Shown: piece after piece, positions 14,184-19,149 of the stretch
How the letters are laid out: every line of letters starts with the position of its first letter
Numbering within the stretch: the stretch's first letter is position 1
Origin: Actinomycetes bacterium
Lineage (GTDB): Bacteria; Actinomycetota; Actinomycetes; Actinomycetales; Cellulomonadaceae
Direction: 5' to 3'
DNA: 19,149 bases
Assembly: GCA_023389545.1 (NCBI GenBank)
Contig: JAEWEI010000426.1
Location: forward strand, 1 to 19,149
Notes under the pieces: model-generated
The model's database searches: none
Told to the model about the DNA's origin: nothing
Seen by the model: only the letters and a program-made list of their open reading frames with translations
Translations under genes and position numbers: made by a program

Positions 14184-17100
14184 TCAGCTCTCCGGCGTGG
14201 CGGGCAGGGACCCGCCGGGCAGGGTGCGTGCCAGCGCCGCGAAGGAGTGCCCCAGCAACTCGGCCGCCCGGTCGCCGGGCACCGCCCGGTCGAACAGGTA
14301 TCCCTGGCCGACGCCGCAGCCGACCTCGCGCAGCACCTCGAGCTGCTCGGTGGTCTCGATGCCCTCGGCGATGACCTCCAGGTGCAACGCCTTGCCCATC
14401 GCGACGATCGCGCGCACGAGCTCGCGGTTCTGCCCCCCGTCGGCGAGCTCCTGGACGAACGACCTGTCGATCTTGAGCGCCTCCACCGGGTACCGGTGCA
14501 ACGTCTGCAGTGACGAGTGGCCGGCGCCGAAGTCGTCGATGTGCAGTCGCAGCCCCGCGTCGCGCATGCGGGACATGAGCTGCTGCGCCAGTTCGGGCCT
14601 GCGCATGATGACGCCCTCGGTCACCTCCAGCGTGAGGCTGGAGGCGTCGAGCCGGTGCTTGGCCAGGTTGGAGCGCACGTGGTCGACGAGCCCGGCGTGC
14701 CAGAACTCGCGGTCGGACAGGTTGACGCTCACGTTCACGGGCCTGTCGTAGCCGGCCCGCCACGCGGCGAGCTGCCGGCACACGTCCTCGATGACCTGGC
14801 GGCCCAGGCGGACCACGAGCCCGGTCTCCTCCATCAGGGGCAGGAACTCCCCGGGCAGCAGGACGCCGCGCTCCGGGTGGTTCCACCGGACGAGCGCCTC
14901 GAAGCGCTCGAGCGGTCCCTCGTCGAGCAGGACGATCGGCTGGTAGTAGACCTCGAACTGGCCCAGGTCGAGCCCGTCCTGCACGGCGCCCTGCAGGCGG
15001 ACGTGGTGCAGCGCCTCGGCGTGCATCGTCTCGTCGAAGTACGACTGGGTGCCCGGCTCATGCGACTTCGCGTGGTACATCGCGGTGTCGGCGTCCCGCA
15101 GCACGTCGTCGGCGTTGTGGTAGTCCACGGCGGAGGACGCGATGCCCAGGCTTGCGGTGACCCACAGGGCGTGCCCCTCGATCTCCACGGGACGCGCGAG
15201 GCTGTCCTGGATGCGCCGCACGATCGTGGGCACCGTGTCGGGACTGGCGCCGTCGAGCAGCACGGCGAACTCGTCGCCCCCGAACCGGGCTGCGGTGTCC
15301 TGCCCGCGCAGCACCGTGCGCAGCCGGTCGCTGACCACCTGCAGCAGCCGGTCGCCCGCCTGGTGCCCCAACGAGTCGTTCACCACCTTGAAGCGGTCCA
15401 GGTCGAGGAACACCACGGCGAAGGGTGTGCGCGTCTCCTGCCAGCGGGCGACGCTGCGCTCGAGGCGCTCGAGGAACAGGCGCCGGTTCGGCAGCCCGGT
15501 GGCCGCGTCGTACAGCGCGTTGCGCCGCAGCTTCTCCTCGAGCCGCTTGCGGTGGTCGATGTCGCTCACCGAGCCCAGGAGCCGCTGGGCGCCGAGGCCT
15601 CTGTCGCTGAGCGGCATGGTCCGCACCAGCAGCCACCGGTACTCGTCCTCATGCGGCCCGCGGTAGCGCAGCTCGACCTCCGCGAGGCTCTTGTGCCCGC
15701 TGACGACGGCGTGGACCTCGCGGGTGAGGTCCGCCAGGTCGTCGTCGTGGACGCCCGCGCGCCAGTCCAGCTCGTCGTCGGGGGACAGCCCGAGCAGGGA
15801 GCGGCACCGCCCGGTCATGGTGATGCCGTCGCCGGTGCGCCACTCCCACAGGCCCTCGTTCATCGCCCGGGCGAGCAGGCCGTAGCGCTCCTCGCCGCTG
15901 CGCACCGTCTCGGCGAGGGTCTCCTGGGAGAACGCCGCGCACAGCAGCGCCGCCCAGTGGTTGTACGTCTGCCGCTCGGAGACCGTGTCCACGGGCCCGA
16001 CGACGGCGAACCAGCCCCAGTCGTCGTCGGCGGTGCGCACGGGCACCACGAAGACGACGAGGTTCGAGGCGGGCTCGGACGCCTCCACGAGCTCGGGCGG
16101 TGGGAACGACCTCACCGGCACGACCCGGCCCTGCAGGTCGCCCAGGAGCCCATGCGGGTCGTGGACGCCCTCGATGACCAGCTCGTCCATCGTCTCGCGG
16201 TCCCGCCACGTGCCGAGGACGGCCGCCCGCAGGTGCGAGCCGGCCAGCCAGCTGAGCCGCCGCGGGTCGGACGTGCCGTGCCCGAGCAGCTCCACCCCGA
16301 CGCCGTACTGCTCGTGCAGGGAGTCCTGCAGGTCATGGGAGCGGTCCAGGTACATCCCGGACTGCCGGTGCCAGAGCACCGCGGACGCGCGCGCCCCGAT
16401 GCTCACCAGCAACGCCTCGAGCGCCGCGTCCGCGTCGACGGACGCGGCCATCTCCCGCACGAACTGCGAGATGGCCATGTCGATGTTCTGCAGCACCTCG
16501 GGGATGGTGATGTGCCGGATGAGGGGGTCGAGTATCCGCTGCAGCTCCTCGGACGGGGGTGCGCTGCGCGTGGCCATCACGTCCCGGACGCAGGCCACCA
16601 GCGCCTGGTGCGCCGCGGGGACGGCCCGCTCGTCCGCCGGGACGACGAACCAGTCGCGAAGTGCCGCCTCGATGCGCTCGCACAGGGCGCCCTCGATGTC
16701 GGCGGCCGTGACCATGCTCGTGTCGCCGACCAGCAGCGGCTCGCACCCGCATGAGGAGCGCAGCGCGAGGTGCGCGTGCTCGACGGAGTCGGGCCCCGGC
16801 GCCTCCCCGGTGAGGAGGCCGCGCATCAGCGCGGACGCGCGCATGCCGAGGCGATCGAAACGCTGGCTCACGCTGGACAGCGGAGGCGTCGTGTACGCCG
16901 ATCCCGCGGCGTTGTCGAACCCGACGATGGCCAGGTCGGTGGGCACAGTGATCCCCGCGGCCGCCAGCAGGGGCAGCATCCCCATGGCGTTGCGGTCGGT
17001 CGCCACGACGATCGCCGTGGGACGGGCCCCGGGCCCCTGCCGGACGAGCCCCTGGGCGATCTCCTCGCCGCCGTACTCCACGTTGTCGGTCGCCGGGTAG

Positions 17101-17591
17101 TAGTGCGCCGGGTCCGGCGTGATCCCGTGCGCCAGCATCGTGTCGTGGTAGGCCGCGTACCGCTCACGGATGTCGGACTGGCCCAGGTTGCCCCCGAAGC
17201 CGATGCGGGTGTGCCCATGCTCGATGAGGTGCTCGACGGCGGCCGCGATGCCGCCCTCGTTGTCAGGCATCGCGACGGGCGCGTCCAGGCCGGCGAAGCG
17301 GTTGCTGGCGAGCACGAGCGGCTTGCCCGTCGCGATCACCGACTCCATGTGATTGCGGCGGGTCGCTGTGGAGATGGCGATCACACCCCGGGCGGCGTCC
17401 ATGCCCACGTGGCTGCTGAACGGGGGCGGGTCCACCGAGGTCTCCGTGATGCTTCCCGCGTCGAGCGTCTGCACCACGATGAGGCGGTCGTCGTGGGCGG
17501 CCGCGTCGCGCGTGACGCCCGCGATGATCGAGCCGTGATAGAAGCCGGCTGTCCAGGGGGTCAGCACAAGGACGGTGCTCGGGGGAGCCAC
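14184..17591 (-). CDS. LacI-type binding domain-PAS-GGDEF-EAL soluble receptor enzyme
   Basis: A 1135-residue multidomain protein. Residues 5-285 form a LacI/GalR-type ligand-binding core (GVIAISTATRRNH, PLVLASNRFAG, LIEHGHTRIGFGG, LAIVGFDN, ending SSCGC) with no DNA-binding domain in front. About 295-380 is helical; 385-560 looks GAF-like; PAS is at about 568-690 (YRWLLVRTMPL, GSVSDIDHRK). GGDEF covers 693-855, with DLDRFKVVNDS, RxxD (Arg762-Asp765) and GGDEF (771-775). EAL covers 860-1120, with EAL (898-900), Asn957, Glu989, DDFGAG (1019-1024), Lys1040, EGIE (1076-1079) and Gln1096. Both active sites appear complete. There is no signal peptide or membrane helix, so ligand sensing should be cytoplasmic. 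GTG 17591 has a GGAAGGA 7 nt upstream. Monocistronic, convergent with pilZ. The ligand is unknown. Confidence 0.92.
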   Translation of the reverse strand: MAPPSTVLVLTPWTAGFYHGSIIAGVTRDAAAHDDRLIVVQTLDAGSITETSVDPPPFSSHVGMDAARGVIAISTATRRNHMESVIATGKPLVLASNRFAGLDAPVAMPDNEGGIAAAVEHLIEHGHTRIGFGGNLGQSDIRERYAAYHDTMLAHGITPDPAHYYPATDNVEYGGEEIAQGLVRQGPGARPTAIVVATDRNAMGMLPLLAAAGITVPTDLAIVGFDNAAGSAYTTPPLSSVSQRFDRLGMRASALMRGLLTGEAPGPDSVEHAHLALRSSCGCEPLLVGDTSMVTAADIEGALCERIEAALRDWFVVPADERAVPAAHQALVACVRDVMATRSAPPSEELQRILDPLIRHITIPEVLQNIDMAISQFVREMAASVDADAALEALLVSIGARASAVLWHRQSGMYLDRSHDLQDSLHEQYGVGVELLGHGTSDPRRLSWLAGSHLRAAVLGTWRDRETMDELVIEGVHDPHGLLGDLQGRVVPVRSFPPPELVEASEPASNLVVFVVPVRTADDDWGWFAVVGPVDTVSERQTYNHWAALLCAAFSQETLAETVRSGEERYGLLARAMNEGLWEWRTGDGITMTGRCRSLLGLSPDDELDWRAGVHDDDLADLTREVHAVVSGHKSLAEVELRYRGPHEDEYRWLLVRTMPLSDRGLGAQRLLGSVSDIDHRKRLEEKLRRNALYDAATGLPNRRLFLERLERSVARWQETRTPFAVVFLDLDRFKVVNDSLGHQAGDRLLQVVSDRLRTVLRGQDTAARFGGDEFAVLLDGASPDTVPTIVRRIQDSLARPVEIEGHALWVTASLGIASSAVDYHNADDVLRDADTAMYHAKSHEPGTQSYFDETMHAEALHHVRLQGAVQDGLDLGQFEVYYQPIVLLDEGPLERFEALVRWNHPERGVLLPGEFLPLMEETGLVVRLGRQVIEDVCRQLAAWRAGYDRPVNVSVNLSDREFWHAGLVDHVRSNLAKHRLDASSLTLEVTEGVIMRRPELAQQLMSRMRDAGLRLHIDDFGAGHSSLQTLHRYPVEALKIDRSFVQELADGGQNRELVRAIVAMGKALHLEVIAEGIETTEQLEVLREVGCGVGQGYLFDRAVPGDRAAELLGHSFAALARTLPGGSLPATPES

Positions 17592-17645
17592 GGTGGTGTC
17601 CTTCCGGTCCGCAGAGCTCCGGCAGGGGCGCCGGTGCTCGTCCTC

Positions 17646-17672
17646 CTATCGGTTGGGCGGGTGCGGAGTTGA
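17646..17672 (-). promoter_or_regulatory. Weak sigma-28-like promoter candidate
   Basis: On the minus strand, TCAA (17672-17669) is followed after 15 nt by ACCGATAG (17653-17646), one base off the GCCGATA core. The implied start near 17639 gives a leader of about 48 nt before the GTG of the receptor enzyme. Weaker than the TasA-operon site. Confidence 0.3.
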
Positions 17673-17696
17673 CGGCGCATGAGCTGAAACCGGTGC

Positions 17697-17791
17697 TTCT
17701 CACCCGCCTTCTCACCCGCCCCTCACCCGCTCGTGGAGCGGCGCCCCGGGGCGCCGCCGGGCCGCGTGGCGAATCGATGTGCGCGGGTGAG
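17697..17791. repeat. CTCACCCGC motif cluster (three direct, one inverted)
   Basis: The 9-mer CTCACCCGC occurs at 17699-17707, 17711-17719 and 17722-17730, and inverted at 17783-17791 (GCGGGTGAG). The first two copies sit in a perfect 12-bp tandem repeat (17697-17708 and 17709-17720). Lying between two divergent genes, the set looks like binding sites for one regulator. Confidence 0.7.
17738..17757. repeat. 20-bp perfect GC palindrome
   Basis: The strand is identical to its reverse complement over 20 bp, centred between 17747 and 17748 (core GCGCCCCGGGGCGC). It lies inside the motif cluster. It could be a protein site or an RNA hairpin with an 8-bp stem; GC-rich palindromes of this size can also arise by chance here. 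Confidence 0.6.
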
Positions 17792-17792
17792 G

Positions 17793-17914
17793 CACAATGG
17801 ACATGTAGATGCGCGCTCTTCCGCGCGTCCGACGTCGTGGAGCACCGGCGGGGCCAACCCGCAAGCCGCCGCGAGCCCCGACCGTTCCCAACCGCCGGAA
17901 AGGCGCCTCTCTTC
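17793..17914 (+). promoter_or_regulatory. Candidate -10 and structured leader of the helicase gene
   Basis: CACAAT (17793-17798) is the best -10-like hexamer upstream of the helicase gene, giving an untranslated leader of about 110 nt; no clear -35 is seen. The leader can form CGGCGG (17846-17851) with CCGCCG (17866-17871), or alternatively GCGGG (17848-17852) with CCCGC (17858-17862). The two pairings exclude each other. The promoter position and any switching role are inference. Confidence 0.35.
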
Positions 17915-19149
17915 ATGTCTTCGTTCTCTGCCCTTGGTGTGCCCGAGACCCTCACCGCCGCGCTCACAGCGCAGGGCATCACCGCCCCGTTCCCCATCCA
18001 GCTGGCCACGCTGCCCGACACGCTGTCCGGCCGGGACGTGCTCGGCCGGGGCCGCACCGGCTCCGGCAAGACCCTCGCGTTCTCGCTGCCGATGGTGGCC
18101 CGCTTGGCCGCCTCCACCGGAGCCCGGCGCCCCGCGCGGCCGCGCGGCCTGGTGCTCGCGCCCACCCGTGAGCTGGCCACGCAGATCGCCGCGACGCTGG
18201 AGCCGCTGGCCCGCGCGGAGCGCCTGAGCCTGACCACCGTGTTCGGCGGCGTCTCGCAGAACCGCCAGGTCAGCGCCCTCAACGGCGGCATCGACATCCT
18301 CGTGGCGTGCCCCGGCCGCCTGGAGGACCTGATCAAGCAGCGCCTGGTCACGCTCGAGGGCGTCGAGATCACCGTGCTCGACGAGGCCGACCACATGGCC
18401 GACCTGGGCTTCCTGCCCGGCGTGAAGCGGCTCATGGACCAGACGCCCAAGAACGGCCAGCGCATGCTGTTCTCCGCGACGCTGGACAACGGCGTCGACC
18501 AGATCGTCAAGCGCTACCTGCACAACCCGCTGACGCACTCGGTGGACTCCGCCGAGTCGCCCGTCGCGAAGATGACCCACCACGTGCTGGCGGTCGCGGA
18601 CGCCGAGTCCAAGCGGCTCGTGGTCAACGAGCTCGCCTCCGGCACCGGCCGCCGGGTGCTGTTCACGCGCACCAAGCACCAGGCCAAGAAGCTCGCGAAG
18701 GCCCTCACCGCCACGGGCATCCCCGCGGTGGACCTGCACGGCAACCTGAGCCAGCCGGCCCGTGAGCGCAACCTCGAGGCGTTCTCCTCGGGTGCGGTCA
18801 AGGTGCTCGTCGCCACCGACATCGCGGCGCGCGGCATCCACGTCGACCACATCGAGCTCGTGGTGCACGTGGACCCGCCGGCCGAGCACAAGGCGTACCT
18901 GCACCGCTCGGGCCGCACGGCCCGCGCCGGCGAGGGCGGCGACGTCGTCACCGTCATGCTCCCCGAGCAGGCCGGTGACGTCCGCACGCTGACCCGCCTG
19001 GCGAAGATCCACGTCCAGCCGCAGCAGGTCCGCCCCGGCTCGGCCGTCGTGGCCCGCCTGGTCGGCGAGGTGGCGCCGCATGTCGAGCCCGCGCCCGTCG
19101 CGGCGCCCGAGCCCGGCCGTCGGGGGGGTGCGCCTTCGCGCGACGGCGC
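17915..19149 (+). CDS. DEAD-box ATP-dependent RNA helicase (3' end off window)
   Basis: The frame stays open from ATG 17915 to the window end (411 codons), so the gene is partial at its 3' end. All helicase motifs are present in order: Q motif (FPIQ, 26-29), motif I GRTGSGKT (46-53), PTRELA, GG, PGR, motif II DEAD (in VLDEADHMADLGF), motif III SAT, LFTRTKHQ (IV), ATDIAARGIHVDH (V) and HRSGRTARAG (VI). An Arg/Gly/Pro-rich tail is just beginning (PGRRGGAPSRDG), as in RhlE/CsdA-like helicases with basic C-termini. It acts on RNA secondary structure in the cytoplasm, typically in ribosome assembly or mRNA turnover, often induced by cold. The GGAAAGG (17898-17904) ribosome binding site lies about 10 nt upstream of the ATG. 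The long leader suggests post-transcriptional control. Confidence 0.95.
   Translation, partial: MSSFSALGVPETLTAALTAQGITAPFPIQLATLPDTLSGRDVLGRGRTGSGKTLAFSLPMVARLAASTGARRPARPRGLVLAPTRELATQIAATLEPLARAERLSLTTVFGGVSQNRQVSALNGGIDILVACPGRLEDLIKQRLVTLEGVEITVLDEADHMADLGFLPGVKRLMDQTPKNGQRMLFSATLDNGVDQIVKRYLHNPLTHSVDSAESPVAKMTHHVLAVADAESKRLVVNELASGTGRRVLFTRTKHQAKKLAKALTATGIPAVDLHGNLSQPARERNLEAFSSGAVKVLVATDIAARGIHVDHIELVVHVDPPAEHKAYLHRSGRTARAGEGGDVVTVMLPEQAGDVRTLTRLAKIHVQPQQVRPGSAVVARLVGEVAPHVEPAPVAAPEPGRRGGAPSRDG

Larger units (their letters stand above)
17592..17914. other. 323-bp divergent control region
   Basis: No gene is seen here. The stretch separates the minus-strand receptor-enzyme gene from the plus-strand RNA helicase gene. 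It holds, in order, the receptor gene's leader and a candidate sigma-28-like promoter (17646-17672), a cluster of CTCACCCGC motifs (17699-17791), a 20-bp perfect palindrome (17738-17757) and a potentially structured helicase leader (17793-17914). Confidence 0.8.

Noticed and set aside
14517..16754. Very long open frame (745 codons) on the plus strand opposite the receptor-enzyme gene
   Set aside because: It is an antisense shadow of a clearly coding GC-rich gene: low-complexity, rich in Arg/His/Val, without recognisable domains.
17263..18510. Minus-strand 415-codon frame across the divergent region, considered as a source of a missing helix-turn-helix for the LacI-type receptor
   Set aside because: No helix-turn-helix pattern is seen, and it runs antisense to the helicase gene with all DEAD-box motifs.
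17915..19149. Possible frameshift in the helicase gene
   Set aside because: Codon-by-codon reading keeps one open frame with all motifs to the window end; the gene is only cut by the boundary.

Overview
The window is very GC-rich, with strong third-position GC, frequent GTG/TTG starts and short gaps between genes. This fits a high-GC actinomycete (Actinomycetota, probably Micrococcales; a Cellulomonas-like relative is my guess from gene style, not proof). I see no tRNA, rRNA, insertion sequence, prophage or CRISPR array. All coordinates and protein readings come from reading the sequence; no database search was possible.

Layout, left to right. (1) 136-2034: a DUF4914 protein with a PEPCK-like P-loop, convergent with a ThrE-type threonine/serine exporter (2088-3401, minus). 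(2) 3445-7116: a small regulated catabolic locus. A LacI-family repressor (minus, directly upstream of the exporter) is divergent from an M20D amidohydrolase and an MFS transporter whose genes overlap by 4 bp. The gap between them carries three tandem 13-bp operator-like units, and the lacI leader carries a second, unrelated 13-bp tandem duplication. The pair ends at a perfect 17-bp hairpin. (3) 7287-9251: a class II glutamine amidotransferase and two small genes I do not recognise. (4) 9271-14130: a surface-fibre and cyclic-di-GMP block. On the minus strand lie a membrane-anchored GGDEF-EAL protein, a TasA/camelysin-like exported protein, an ER-type (Ser/His) SipW-like signal peptidase, and a very short second protein with the same kind of signal segment. 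A PilZ-domain protein is divergent from the GGDEF-EAL gene. (5) 14184-17591: a 1135-residue soluble fusion of a LacI-type sugar-binding domain (without its DNA-binding domain), a GAF-like region, PAS, GGDEF and EAL. (6) 17592-17914: a divergent control region rich in short repeats. (7) 17915 to the window end: a DEAD-box RNA helicase cut off by the window edge.

How the parts may work together. Two complete GGDEF-EAL proteins (catalytic residues and RxxD inhibitory sites all present) and one PilZ receptor sit around an operon for a SipW-processed matrix-type fibre. The fibre operon is preceded by a good match to a sigma-28 (FliA/WhiG-type) promoter, and the soluble receptor gene has a weaker one. 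I infer a motility-to-surface-attachment switch in which a cytoplasmic small-molecule receptor changes c-di-GMP. The catabolic locus looks like uptake and hydrolysis of an N-acyl amino acid or similar amide under LacI-type control, with an amino-acid exporter on the regulator's transcript. Both models are inference from gene content and sites.
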